NCBI GenBank assembly: GCA_964034945.1
Contig: OZ035963.1
Coordinates: 37,020,361-37,084,360 of the forward strand
From: Chrysopilus asiliformis
Lineage: Eukaryota; Arthropoda; Insecta; Diptera; Rhagionidae
DNA length: 64,000 bases
Direction: 5' to 3'
Part shown: positions 1 to 10,575 of the stretch, piece after piece
How positions within the stretch are numbered: the stretch's first letter is position 1
Layout of the letters: every line of letters begins with the position of its first letter
Notes under the pieces: model-generated
The model's input: only the letters and a program-made list of their open reading frames with translations
The model's database searches: none
What the model was told of the DNA's origin: nothing
Translations under genes and position numbers: made by a program

Positions 1-284
1 TTCAGCTCTCGCCTTCCTCTTTACTCGGCCTTCGGCCTCGACTCAAATGCATATAGTTAACCCAAAAAAGGGAAATTTTTTTTTAGAGACATTTTTCTTT
101 GTGACCCAACGGTGTATTACAAAATCGTACTGTTTACTTACAATATATTCAATAACGGTAAAAGGTGGTTATCCACACGGGGAAAGACAATATTGTGGGA
201 AATGTCATTCTTTTTAATTCATGTCATACATTGAAGCACCAAATCCCTTTAGAATTGCAGAAGATAGCAGGTGAGGGCTATACA
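1..284. other. No gene recognised
   Basis: AT-rich sequence with no convincing coding frame. The last 8 bases (277-284, GCTATACA) are one copy of the target duplication of the neighbouring MITE. Confidence 0.5.
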
Positions 285-789
285 TAACGATGGTATCTAT
301 ACTGTTTTTCGCAGTATTATATTGTTTTTCAGACTCCAATACTGCATAATTGCTTTTTTCCCCAAAATACTGTATTTAAATACTCAGAAAACTTTAATTC
401 TTTAACGTTTCGAAATTCAAATTTATTAATAGCAATGCAAAACGTCAGTGGCAACACAAAACAGTGGCATCACTTGGCAAGTGTAAATACATTCAAACGA
501 CGAACAGCGAAGTATTGATGGCAACATGTCATATAGATTCGCTTCTTCCTTTCCCCATCGATTACTGTCTTGTCATTATTCATCCTTCTTCAGAACGCGT
601 TATTTTGATTTTGCTTTCCATTGTTAATTTAAAAGAATAAAAATGTCGAAATTAAAAGCAAAGACACAAATTTTCATTGAATAAAGTTTATACTGCGAAA
701 AATACTTTTTTTTTCAAATCGATTTACTGCTTTTTTAAATTTTTAGGTGAAGTATACTGTTTTTTGTCCGAAAAAAGATACCATCGTTA
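285..789. mobile_element. hAT-like MITE 1 (505 bp)
   Basis: The ends form a 14-bp inverted repeat, TAACGATGGTATCT at the left and its complement at the right. The element is flanked by a perfect 8-bp direct repeat GCTATACA (277-284 and 790-797). An 8-bp target duplication with short terminal repeats is typical of hAT transposons. No transposase frame is present, so it is non-autonomous. Subterminal sequence has repeated ACTGTTTTT-type motifs at both ends. Confidence 0.8.
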
Positions 790-1130
790 GCTATACATAA
801 AAAGGAGGGGTAGATATTAGTGAGCAAAAATTTTCCCTGCGGGCTGACCTCTCTCGTGGTGAAAATCGGATCCGAAACCCTTAAGCGCATAAAGAGGTTT
901 CAAGAGAGGGAAAGGGGTTGCTATTAAACTGGATCCGACACCCTTGAGTAAGAGATATCAGAAGAAACGGGGATTGACATCAAAAAGAATCAGATCCCTT
1001 ATTCTGTCAATAACTGTCCCTGTGTGCAAAGTTTGATCAAAATCGGCCGCGCCGTTATTGCGTGATGCCGGAACAAACATTCACTCAAACAGACAGAAAT
1101 ACCGACCGACATACAGACAGACGGACAAAC
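790..1130. repeat. Degenerate LINE/SINE-type 3' tail
   Basis: No coding frame. Around 1018-1125 the text runs from an 'aaagtttgatcaaaatcgg' stretch into a CAGACAGA/GACGGAC-rich microsatellite. This arrangement is commonly seen at 3' ends of RTE-type LINEs and their SINEs. Assignment is by resemblance only. Confidence 0.35.
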
Positions 1131-1567
1131 ATAAATTTTAAGCATAACAAAACCTATAATTGCCAGTCTGGCAATTATTAGAAACTCGTATAGTGATATT
1201 CCTATCAAAATTGGAACAGTTGTATCAAAATTCCAGTTTGAGTCAAACTTTCCAATAAGATTTTTTAAAATTTGTTCCAATAGGATTTTCATGTATTGGA
1301 GTTTTATTTAGAATCATATCCTAAATAACTTTTGTTCTTGCACTTATTTGATAATATGAACAGTTTTTGAGATATTCGCAAAAAACATTTTCGTTCGTAT
1401 GGGGGGTACCCCCCTAATGGTCCATTTTTGCTCTTTAACGAACTAAACCTTGCATTTTACGAAAAACGGATCTGCTCAAAATTTCAAGTCTCTAGCTCAA
1501 TCCGTGCGCCCGCAATCCGCGCCACAGACGGACATGCAAAAATCAATTTTGTTTATCATTCTAAACC
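1131..1567. repeat. Dispersed repeat family A, copy 1
   Basis: Starts with 'cataacaaaacctataattgc' (1134 on) and ends in a 'cgccacagacggacatgc' segment. Related copies lie at 1966-2131 and 2446-3053. Translations are open by chance and not conserved between copies, so it is treated as non-coding. Confidence 0.55.
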
Positions 1568-1960
1568 AGTGGTTCCCAAAATGGTCCCTACGGACCCCCA
1601 GGGGTCCCCGGGATCATCCAGGGGGTCCGTGGAAAATTAAAATTGATTTGGGGGTCCCTGAACAACGTCAGGGGGTCCGCGCAAGGTTTAATATAAAATT
1701 AAAAAAATTGTGACACATTTATATTAATATGGAAGTTAAAATAAATAACAGAAGCTGTTGATTGCTTTTCCGTCTTCCTATTTGGTAGAACGTAGATTCA
1801 GTGCCGTTATGAGCCTCATCACAAAAAAAAAAGAAATGTTTGATTTATATTTTATTTTTACGTTACCATTTACCATTCAAGACATCAAAGTTAAATTTGT
1901 AATTTTTCTATTAAACATTTACATATGTAGTTTTTCACCCAGAGTCCGTGGGCAAGTTTT
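1568..1960 (+). mobile_element. hAT (Charlie/Buster-like) remnant with transposase C-terminus
   Basis: The left end begins CAGTGGTTCCCAAAATGG, like the terminal repeats of Charlie/Buster hAT elements, followed by repeated 'gggggtcc' blocks. At 1757-1850 the plus strand encodes FPSSYLVERRFSAVMSLITK, which matches the C-terminal dimerisation motif of hAT transposases. The rest of the transposase is absent, so this is an internal-deletion derivative. The right terminal repeat was not found with confidence; the end is taken near a 'gagtccgtggg' stretch at about 1940. Confidence 0.6.
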
Positions 1961-1965
1961 GACTA

Positions 1966-2131
1966 TGAACATAACAAAAGCTATAATTGCCAATCTGGCA
2001 ATCATTGGAGACCCGTATGGTGATATTCGTATTAAAATTCGAACAATTGTATGGAAATTCCTCTTTGAAGTAAAACTTTTCAATAAGATTTTTTCAAATT
2101 TATTCCAATTGGATTTTGATGTATGGGAGTT
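1966..2131. repeat. Dispersed repeat family A, copy 2
   Basis: Contains the same 'cataacaaaagctataattg' start and 'gacccgtatggtgatattcg' segment as the other copies, cut short at the left arm of the fold-back element. Confidence 0.55.
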
Positions 2132-2445
2132 TTAATATGCATATTGACTTTTATTTGAAATTTACTGTTTATTAGCATATATTTTCGAAATTTCAGGTTG
2201 AAAAATATATAGGTATAAATACACGACAATATAATTATTACCTTACATATATTATTGTTTTCATTTCTGTTGGCAGTCCCCAATGACTGCAGTTTTTTAT
2301 TACTTAATTTATCTTTAAAATTTATATTCTTACTACTGAATAAGTGTAAACTACATCGCGCCAGGTACGGGTTCCATTCTAAGCGGTGGCAAAATATTTT
2401 TTTTTTTTTTTTTTTTTGTTGAAATTGAGTTTTTTAAACGTAAAA

Positions 2446-3053
2446 TTAAACATAACAAAAGCTATAATTGCCAATCTGACAATCATTGGAGACCCGTATG
2501 GTGATATTCGTATCAAAATTCGAACAGTTGTACCAAAATTTGAGTAAAACTTTCCAATAAGATTTTTATACCAGTTTTATCAAAATTCCACTATGAAGTC
2601 AAACTTTCCAATAAGATTTTTTAAAATTTGTTCCAATCGGATTTTGATGTATGGGAGTTTTATGTAGAATCATATCCTAAAAAACTTTTGTTCTTGGACT
2701 TTTGTGATAAGATGCACCGTTTTTGAGATATTCGCAAAAATCGGTTTCGTTCGTATGAGTGGTACCCCCCCCCCCCTCCTAATGGTCCATTTTTGCCCAT
2801 TAACGAACTTAGCCTCGCATTTTACGAAAAACGAATCTGCGCAAAATTTCAAGTCTGTAGCTCAATCAGTGCATCCCGCAATCCGCGCCACAGACGGACG
2901 GACGGACGGACGGACATGCAAAAATTAAATTTTTTTGTCCTTCTAAACACACTGGTGTAATACATTTTTATGTGTGATGACGGGGTCGTGGCGTTACAAA
3001 CGGTAAGGCAAAGTTAATATACCCTTTGGTTTCACCATACGGGTATAAAAATG
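2446..3053. repeat. Dispersed repeat family A, copy 3, with GACG microsatellite
   Basis: The longest family A copy. It contains a (GACG)n run at 2894-2917 and ends near 3050 in 'ttcaccatacgggtataaaa'. The segment 'accatacggg' is the complement of 'cccgtatggt' near its start, so the copy has short inverted ends. Confidence 0.5.
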
Positions 3054-3159
3054 TCATTTTTGGCATCAGTATTATACGACCAAATACATCAATGTATGTC
3101 AATATTTTTGAGAAAATCCAAAATTACAAAAATTGTCCCCTTTACAGTTTTTATTATAT

Positions 3160-3480
3160 AGATGGGTAAAAAGTAAAATGGACACATCTAAAGATAATTT
3201 TCTAAAAGTTATTTCTTGCATTTGCATTATCCTTACAGGACGTTCCGTTTTGAATTTTGAAAATCTGAAAAAACCGGATTCGGGATCAGCGACCCCAAAA
3301 ACCCCCGAGTGATACTTTTCAGCCTCCTATTGAGCAGGATTCATGGCGAAAATCACGGTTTAAAAATACCCAAACCCCCTTTACCCCCCGTTCACCCCCT
3401 TAGCGCTAAAATTTCGAAAAATCTCGATGGTGGGACATATTCTGAAAGTTTCAAGTCTCTATCTTCAGGGGTTTGGGCTG
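3160..3480. repeat. Single dispersed monomer of the 118-bp repeat
   Basis: At 3228-3302 the text 'ccttacaggacgttccgtttt...gatcagcgaccccaaaaac' is a diverged copy of the unit tandemly repeated at 10,672-11,765. No coding frame. Confidence 0.55.
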
Positions 3481-3884
3481 GGCGTCAGGTTAAACGATTT
3501 TATATATAGAGCAGATGGTTTTCACTTGTTCCAATAAAGACTCAATTTCAACAAAAAAAAAAAATATTTTGCCACCGCTCAGAATTGAACCCGTACCTGG
3601 CGCGATGTAGTTTACACTTATTCAGTAGTAAGAATATAAATTTTAAAGATAAATTAAGTAATAAAAAACTGCAGTCATTGGGGACTGCCAACAGAAATGA
3701 AAACAATAATATACGTAAGGTAATAATTATATTGTCGTGTATTTATACCTATATATTTTTCAACCTGAAATTTCGAAAATATATGCTAATAAACAGTAAA
3801 TTTCAAATAAAAGTCAATATGCATATTAAGGTTTGAATTCCTGAGCAGCACATGATTTTCTTATACTAAAAATGGCTAGAGATA

Positions 3885-4435
3885 TTTATTTTTTTCTGTA
3901 TAAGAATGCCACGTGTTGTTTAGAAATTTTCTGTGTAATTTTATTTTGCTGTATATTTTCTAAAAAAAAATCGATTTTTTGTTGTATAACAAAGTCACGT
4001 GCTGTTCAGAAATTTTCTGTCTCATTTTATTTTACCGTATATTTTCCAAAAAAAAATCGATTTTTTGTTGTATAACAAAGTCACGTGCTGTTCAGAAATT
4101 TTCTGTCTCATTTTATTTTACCGTATGTAATTTCCAAAAAAAAAATCGATTTTTTGTTGTATAACAAAGTCACGTGCTGTTCAGAAATTTTCTGTCTCAT
4201 TTTATTTTACCGTATGTAATTTCCAAAAAAAAAATCGATTTTTTGTTGTATAACAAAGTCACGTGCTGTTCAGAAATTTCCTCGTTAATTTTATTTTACC
4301 GTATGTAATTTCCAAAAAAAAAATCGATTTTTTGTTGTATAACAAAGTCACGTGCTGTTCAGAAATTTCCTCGTTAATTTTATTTTGCTCTGTACTGTCT
4401 TCCAAAAAAAATCGATTTTTTCTTTATAAAAAAAA
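3885..4435. repeat. Tandem repeat, about six units of 86-89 bp
   Basis: Successive units begin 'tcgattttttgttgtataac' at about 3971, 4057, 4146, 4235, 4324 and 4412, with a partial first unit from 3885. Each of six units carries a palindromic CACGTG (E-box type) core. Open frames across it are repeats of one peptide and look non-coding. Confidence 0.85.
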
Positions 4436-4599
4436 TCAAATGAAAGCAAATCAGCATTCTTAAGCTGTTAAATTAGCATGTCGGTGACGCGAACTCATAA
4501 GATTTTACCCATCCAAAAATCGCCCAACGCGCCTAAAGAAGTATAATATAAATAAAATAAGTAATTTAAGGTCAAAAAAAAATTAAAAAAAAAACATTT

Positions 4600-4800
4600 T
4601 GTCAACACTCGGAATCGAACCCGCGGAGTAAAAATGTAAACTTAAAGATAAATTAAGTAATAACATATTAATAAAAGTAAATAAATCGACAAAAAAAAAT
4701 TTGAAAAGAAAAAAAAGAATTTTGTCACCGATAGGAATCGAACCCGGTGCCTGGCGCATGGTAGTCCAACTTCTAACTCACTGCACTAATCGAACAGTAC
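4600..4800 (-). repeat. tRNA-like SINE fragments
   Basis: Sequences near 4611 (ggaatcgaacccg) and 4734 (ggaatcgaacccg) are the complement of a tRNA/Pol III B box (GGTTCGATTCC). The second is followed by a stretch that reads on the minus strand like the D/anticodon part of a tRNA. A-rich runs adjoin them. A third, weaker copy is at 3581. Confidence 0.45.
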
Positions 4801-4888
4801 GAAATGTCGTTTTAACATTGAAGACTTAGTTAGCGGCATATTTATAATTTTGAAAGGCAAATTACTAATAAAGTATTATTAAAAATGG

Positions 4889-5042
4889 GGAAAAAAGTAA
4901 AACGGACATATCTACAGCTATAGAGCTTTCATCTAAAAAAAAAATCATCAAAATCGGTTCAATACGGAAAAAAGTAAAACGGACATATCTACAGCTATAG
5001 AGCTTTCATCTAAAAAAAAAATCATCAAAATCGGTTCAATAG
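4889..5042. repeat. 77-bp direct duplication
   Basis: Units 4889-4965 and 4966-5042 are essentially identical ('ggaaaaaagtaaaacggac' to 'aaatcggttcaata'). A related single unit is near 3168. The block runs into 'tttaaatatatagat' at 5091-5105, a LINE-tail-like end. Confidence 0.75.
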
Positions 5043-5105
5043 GAACTCCAGGAGCTCTGTCGAAAGAAATCCATACAAAATCGCTTTGCCTTTTAAATAT
5101 ATAGA

Positions 5106-5704
5106 TTGGAGTAATCAATTTTTACGACTTTACTGTTCGGCGGTCTGAATGAGACTAAATGTTAACTAATGCTTGATTGTTCGTTGATCCTCAACAAAGG
5201 CCAACTACCGTCGTCACAACCTTTTGATCCAAAAACTTTCTTTTGAATGAAATGATAACTGATTTAAAAAAAATTGTTGGAGTGGAGCTTCTTCCCTTCC
5301 ATGTCTTGTAGACTTTATATTTATTGGCAAGTGCGGCTACCTCTGGTGGGGCCTCTTCACTTGTTTGAATTGAGATGAAATTAACTTCTTTTAATTTACG
5401 TCAAATGCGGCTACCTCGGGTTGGGCCTCTTCAATTGGTCATCACTCAAAGAAAGATTAACTGTTTCTAAAGTTTATTCTGACAAAACACTATTTATATA
5501 CAAAAATTACTTAACGTTATTTACATAGGAAATTCTAAATTCTAAATAGTTCCCGTGAGAAGATTTTCCAGACGCTTAGTCAGCAGCAAAAAGCGAAAAC
5601 AGATCTTATTTCGTTTTATCTTATGTTGTGGTGAGAAACGTTGTCTGCCTCACGTGGTGATACAGGTGCATCGGGTGACAATTGCTGACGGTTAGTACCG
5701 AACA
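5106..5704 (-). mobile_element. Putative 3' LTR of the BEL/Pao element
   Basis: On the minus strand a purine-rich stretch (GGGGGAGTA, 5705-5713) is followed at 5704 by TGTTCGG, a credible LTR start. The far end is proposed at 5106, where the strand would read ...CTCCA, giving TG...CA ends and about 599 bp. Two internal direct repeats 'gcggctacctc.ggt.gggcctcttca' occur at 5334 and 5405. No second LTR is in the window, so the boundaries are provisional. Confidence 0.4.
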
Positions 5705-6595
5705 TACTCCCCCGGCTTGAAGGTCTTGAAGGATGTCTTCAAAGTAAAATCCTCTGCGTGAACTCCCATTATCTTCCTGAAATAATATAAATTTATTATA
5801 ATTTAACTTATATTTACTTTGGTTCCTCCATTGTGAAATGACAGACGGAATGACCCTGAGTGACACCTCGAACTGTGTCGCCGAACGAAAAGACGCGTCG
5901 CTAGTATGCAACGACGCGTCGCCATACACGATTGCTTTTCATAATGAAAGACGCAAATTCGTGTCTGCGTCTCGTTACACAATTGATGCCCAGATCTTTT
6001 CCAACCCCTTGCTGGTACCCTCCATCTGCGAAAAATCTGAGGCAGGCGCTAATTTTATTTGGGGGCTTATGCTCAAACTTCCTACTCGCCGGCGAAGACC
6101 TTCATTTAAAACAAAGTCGAACGACTTCTTGTTTAAACGAAAATTCTTTCTAAAACTGTATTTAAATACATGGTTAAATAAAATATATCAATTTGAACAA
6201 GTATCTACTTACGCTTCTTCAGTTAATCCCATAATATCTCAGTAGTTTCTCAGAAAATACCTTTGCCGTCGCAGAGAATTGATCTCCTCCTCCCTCATCA
6301 TCAAAATAAGCGTTAACGAATTATCCATCTGTGTTATGTAGTACACTGCAACTCTTAAAATTTACCTTTACATTTTCAATATATATTTAAAATACCTTAA
6401 AACGAATCTAAAATAAAAATTTCGAATCTAACAAACAAAAACTCAAGGTAAACAAATTATTTTTGACAACCCGTTGTCATGCGATTCTATAAGTTGTTTC
6501 ATGTATGAAACGCAGTGCGTCCGCCGTTTTGCAGAATACGAATCGAGGAGAAAATCGAATCGAACGCGTTGCGTTCTGCCTTCTAACTTCGTATC
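5705..6595 (-). other. 3' untranslated region of the BEL/Pao element
   Basis: About 890 bp between the env stop and the putative LTR. No convincing frame. It includes the polypurine tract-like GGGGGAGTA next to the LTR. Confidence 0.4.
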
Positions 6596-7738
6596 TCAGA
6601 AGCGGGGTGATTGACCTTCTATAAGAGATTTACACCAAGGAAATGCATATTTTTCAATATAGAAGTGTTCACGATATTGATTTATTGCAACGTACTCCAT
6701 GCTGGGTTCTATGAATCTTGCTTCATTGCCATGTGGAGTTGGCATGGGTATTACCTTGAATAGGTTGAAGACTTCGTTATTCACCAGAGGGATTTCGATG
6801 TCAAATATTAGGAATTGTTCCGAAAAGTGTGATCGTGCGTTCATAAGCTGGTACAATTGCGTAATTTCTAAATTTTTCGGCAACATCAGATTTTGTGGCA
6901 GTTTTTTCCTGATGATGCTCAACTCCCTTATAAGTTGTTCGGAAGTTATGATTAACTGACTCATTCGACTGTGATGAAGGTCTGTAACTAAGTCAATCAA
7001 TGCACGCTGTTGCTGATATTGAGCAACAATTATAGATGATCTCAGAGACCAGTAGGAAAGGATTTGTGTGACCCTTTGTTTCTGTATTTCATCCGATAAG
7101 GCGTTGAATTCCGTCATTACCAATGCAATTTGTCCACTTAAAGTTTCAAATTGTTTTTGCATTTGCTTGTGTTCTTTGTCTATCATATTAGCCGTGGTTT
7201 CAAGTATAGATATTTGGTTCTCCATTAGTGCTAGTAGATGTTCTTCATTTTTATCCACTTGGTTTATGGTTTCGGCCATTTGTTTTGCGTAGTCTTCATC
7301 GAGTACGACAAATAAGTAGTTGGCTGCAGACCCAACAATGTTCATTAATCCACGCTTATGCCGACCTTTATGCATGTGTAACAACGCTTCATTGTTAGTC
7401 CGGATAGCCCTAACTTGAATGTCGAATTGGTTTAGGATGCCTTCGCAATACACTTGATATGCTTGTGTCTGATTACACTTTTGATGCAGTCTGTCTAGTT
7501 TTGTAACAAATCTTTCGAGTTCTCCGTAGAAGGAACTTGTATCATAGTATACCACCAAGTTCCATTTGTCTGTGACCACGTGTACTTCTCCTAACTGCTC
7601 GAAGAATATGCCTGGACGGTGGGTGAACCTTTGGATGTCAATGGGACTGGACCCTACATTACTGCAAGGTGTTAACGCTAGCAGTACTATCAATGCTATG
7701 CTAAACAGATTTGCCTTACGTTTTGGGGCGTTGATCAA
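6596..7738 (-). CDS. env: Envelope (F-like) fusion protein of an insect BEL/Pao retroelement
   Basis: The 380-residue frame resembles baculovirus F / errantivirus-type envelope proteins. Visible features are a hydrophobic N-terminal segment (residues about 11-24, signal-peptide-like), paired cysteines at about 88 and 98, a basic furin-type site RHKR at 126-129 followed by a glycine-rich fusion-peptide-like stretch, a long helical region, and a C-terminal part ending near PWCKSL. No transmembrane anchor follows before the stop, so the frame is truncated relative to typical family members. The frame continues upstream of 7738 without an ATG at that point; the listed start is not a true ATG. It lies directly downstream of a DUF5641-type pol end, the order seen in env-bearing BEL elements such as Drosophila roo. 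Probably a decayed copy. Confidence 0.8.
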   Translation of the reverse strand: MINAPKRKANLFSIALIVLLALTPCSNVGSSPIDIQRFTHRPGIFFEQLGEVHVVTDKWNLVVYYDTSSFYGELERFVTKLDRLHQKCNQTQAYQVYCEGILNQFDIQVRAIRTNNEALLHMHKGRHKRGLMNIVGSAANYLFVVLDEDYAKQMAETINQVDKNEEHLLALMENQISILETTANMIDKEHKQMQKQFETLSGQIALVMTEFNALSDEIQKQRVTQILSYWSLRSSIIVAQYQQQRALIDLVTDLHHSRMSQLIITSEQLIRELSIIRKKLPQNLMLPKNLEITQLYQLMNARSHFSEQFLIFDIEIPLVNNEVFNLFKVIPMPTPHGNEARFIEPSMEYVAINQYREHFYIEKYAFPWCKSLIEGQSPRF

Positions 7739-7770
7739 GGGTGAGGTATCCCGTTTCTGCTGTGCACGTT

Positions 7771-8049
7771 CTAACCACTTAGGATTGATGGCATCTTCAA
7801 GCCGTTTCTTAGTTTTTTAGTCGGCGATGATCCTTGTTGCGGTTCGTCAAACTTGTCTGTCGTCAATACGGGGAGGGGACATACTCGGGGAATGGCACGT
7901 TTTGTGATTCCCTTGGCAGTTTTTAATTCTACTACTCTGATTAAATTGTCCTTTTCGGGGTGCACATTTAAGACCCGTGCCATGGGCCATTTTAACGACG
8001 GTATATTGTCTTCCTTCAAAATGAGATTTCCAGGAGAGATTTCTCTAAT
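7771..8049 (-). pseudogene. BEL/Pao pol C-terminus (DUF5641-like), copy 1
   Basis: The minus strand reads ...LKEDNIPSLKWPMARVLNV, then VVELKTAKG and a CPLPV motif. This is the signature of the DUF5641 domain at the C-terminus of BEL/Pao polyproteins. Only this terminal domain remains; upstream pol is replaced by AT-rich sequence after about 8055. The env frame follows in a different frame. Confidence 0.75.
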
Positions 8050-8235
8050 ACAATAGATCGAAAGATTTAATACATTAGATCGAAATTGAATACAAATTCA
8101 AGATCAAATACAATAGTCAAAATTAATAGAATAATCCAAAATTGAAGGTCAAAATAAATTTAGTTCTAACAAATTCAATAATTTAAATAAAAGCGTTGAT
8201 CAAGGGTGAGGTATCCCGTTTCTGCTGTGCACGTT

Positions 8236-8514
8236 CTAACCACTTAGGATTGATGGCATCTTCAAGCCGTTTCTTAGTTTTTTAGTCGGCGATGATCCTT
8301 GTTGCGGTTCGTCAAACTTGTCTGTCGTCAATACGGGGAGGGGACATACTCGGGGAATGGCACGTTTTGTGATTCCCTTGGCAGTTTTTAATTCTACTAC
8401 TCTGATTAAATTGTCCTTTTCGGGGTGCACATTTAAGACCCGTGCCATGGGTCATTTTAACGACGGTATATTGTCTTCCTTCAAAATGAGATTTCCAGGA
8501 GAGATTTCTCTAAT
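8236..8514 (-). pseudogene. BEL/Pao pol C-terminus (DUF5641-like), copy 2
   Basis: Second member of the tandem duplication, with the same protein as copy 1. It is followed by only the first few env codons before the unit junction at 8192/8193. Confidence 0.75.
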
Positions 8515-8657
8515 ACAATAGATCGAAAGATTTAATACATTAGATCGAAATTGAATACAAATTCAAGATCAAATACAATAGTCAAAATTAATAGAATAAT
8601 CCAAAATTGAAGGTCAAAATAAATTTAGTTCTAACAAATTCAATAATTTAAATAAAA

Positions 8658-9038
8658 CAAACTCTAAATTCAACTGTTCTTTTCCTGCTAATATGGAATA
8701 TCGAGTTTCCTGATTGTAATTGTTAACAAATAAGTCATTTGTTTGATTGAAACAATTTAATTTAACAGTGGCTGGATTAATCCTACAACACCTTGACTGA
8801 AGGGCACTAGATTTACAAATCATATATAATTCAATTTGAAGTTTCTTCGATGTATCACGTCCAAGTAAGGCTGCAGAAGACAACAATCATGGAAATTAAC
8901 TTAACTTTATCATAAATTTTCCGGTAGCAATAAATCTTACCATAGGAGTAAATTAGTATCTTTCCAATTCCGTAATATCCGCTGTCAGTCAAAATGCCGC
9001 AGGAAAAATCAATCGGTATTACAGATTTACTGATAAAG
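8658..9038. other. No gene recognised
   Basis: A 90-residue minus frame (to 8886) has no recognisable motif. The segment separates the BEL element from the Gypsy-H gag wreck. Confidence 0.4.
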
Positions 9039-10076
9039 CTAGTCGGATTGCCGGTAAATTGGTTTAATAAAAGTGCATCGATCAGGATTTAACAAGAAAG
9101 TAAAACTCACCATGTACATAGCATTTAATGTCTGTGCTACTTCTTCGTGGTCATCATCATATGGGTTGTTTGAGGTGGTAATTGTACCGGAAACTGAAGT
9201 TGCTGATGTCTGCTGGTTTTTCCTGGGGCACGTCTGAAGTTGGTGGTGTATGTCTTCGTAACGGAAACAAGATCCCGGAGCTCGCTTGGGGGCCTGACAA
9301 TCCTTAGCTAGATGGCCGAATCGGGAACAGTTGAAACATCTAGTGGCTTCCTTTAAGCTTCGCGGGCCGCCCATTTGGTGTTGCCAGGACCACGAGTAAC
9401 AGTACGAATCGCGGGGCCCGCTCCAACTGAAGGGCCCGGCGAAGCGACAGACTGGCTTCCGGTAGTAGTTCGCCTTGCTGTGGAAGATAATCTCGTAAAT
9501 CCTCACTCTGTCCCGCAATCCGTCCATAGTGGTCGCCCTGCTAGAATGGTGATATGGGCGGAAGTGTCCCTGAGTCCGGCAATGATCAGATGAACCAAGT
9601 CGATCTCCTTTACATCAACATACTGGGCCAACTCGGACATATCAATGATGCACCTATCAATTGGCTCGTCTCGTCTCGTCTCCTAAAGAGCTGTGATCTT
9701 CGCTGTGATTCCGATAAGACGTCTCGCGCATCTGTATTTGTCGCAGTCATCCGTCCGTAACCACTCCACCACATCCTCAAAGTTTGTTATCCACTTAGCA
9801 ATCACGTAGTCATCGGAACGCAGTGTCGCCGGTAAAGGGCAGCACTCCGTTTTCGACATCGGAGAAATCAATCCGCCGGCGCCGTCCCAGGTGCTGCGCT
9901 TTCTCCAGTTGGGCCACAGTGTGGCGTAGTCTTAATAATTTCTCTCTGATATTGAGTTCATCAATTTCCCTCTGCATTTTCTCCATGTCTCTGGCAGAAC
10001 TCGTGAACCCGTCTGATTTTGTTATATTATTTTTTCTCTTCTTCACTGTGTTACAGCTTTCAATCAACTCCGACAA
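9039..10076 (-). pseudogene. gag: Gypsy-H gag, frameshifted
   Basis: Three minus-strand frames together look like one Ty3/gypsy gag. The N-terminal part starts with ATG at 10,076 and has a coiled-coil-like MEKMQREIDELNIREKLLRL stretch. A capsid-like part at 9683-9871 (WITNFEDVVEW, YRCARRLI) resembles Gypsy-A gag. A C-terminal part carries a CCHC zinc knuckle (CFNCSRFGHLAKDC, about 9300-9341). At least two frameshifts separate them, and pol is missing. Gag packages element RNA into virus-like particles. Confidence 0.7.
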
Positions 10077-10575
10077 TCACCGTCGCCGTTCATTAGTTAA
10101 ATTGGTAAAATCTCACTTGAGACCGATTTCACTGTTAGTCACAAATAAAGAATATTCGGTTTGCAAAATATTTAACGATATGATTATATTTATTTCTGTT
10201 TTAAATCAATTACAAGTTGAACTTATTTCTTAAATCAATTACACTTCGATTTTATTTCTCAATACTTATTTTTTAAATCAATTTACACTTTGATTTTAAT
10301 TTTCAACGGTTAATAGAGTTTTCTTTTGATTAATTAGAAACTGTTATTTCTGCCGAGAGTCTTGGGTCGAGTTTTCAAGGTCTCCTTTAAAACCACAACA
10401 CTTTTAGCACTGATTGTACTGTTAGTAGCGAGAGGAATCCTTCGATTTGTAACTTGGTAACAGAAACATTAATGATATGAAGTTAATGATATGATATATT
10501 TGTTGTACGTTAGGTCACAAATTGATTATAAATTGAATACGGAATACTTTACGTTTACACCTTATATATTTACTA
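10077..10575 (-). other. Probable leader and LTR part of Gypsy-H
   Basis: No frame. 'tgttagtcacaaataaag' near 10,131 could be the inner end of an LTR, with leader sequence up to the gag ATG. Continues at 11,906 after an inserted repeat. Boundaries are inferred. Confidence 0.3.

Larger units (their letters stand above)
2132..3829. mobile_element. Fold-back (long inverted repeat) element
   Basis: Positions 2132-2429 reappear as a near-identical reverse complement at 3541-3829. The arms differ mainly in the length of an internal A/T run. The loop (2430-3540) holds family A copy 3 and a dispersed monomer. The two arms encode the same chance peptide on opposite strands. Each arm contains a 'gggttccattct'-type sequence resembling a decayed tRNA B box. 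Fold-back transposons or an inverted duplication could both explain it. No convincing target duplication was seen. Confidence 0.65.
7728..8657. repeat. 465-bp tandem duplication
   Basis: 7728-8192 and 8193-8657 are direct copies with a period of 465 bp and only one difference noticed (ggcc at about 7986 versus ggtc at about 8451). Each unit contains the pol C-terminus and the first codons of env. The near-identity means the duplication is much younger than the decay of the element. Confidence 0.9.

Noticed and set aside
3885..4435. CRISPR array
   Set aside because: The repeats are tandem without unique spacers and the context is plainly eukaryotic.
3872..4463. Several overlapping plus-strand frames of 60-67 residues
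   Set aside because: They are translations of the 88-bp tandem repeat and repeat the same peptide; no independent evidence of coding.
3576..4745. Functional tRNA genes
   Set aside because: Only B-box-like pieces are present; no full cloverleaf with paired acceptor and anticodon arms could be drawn.
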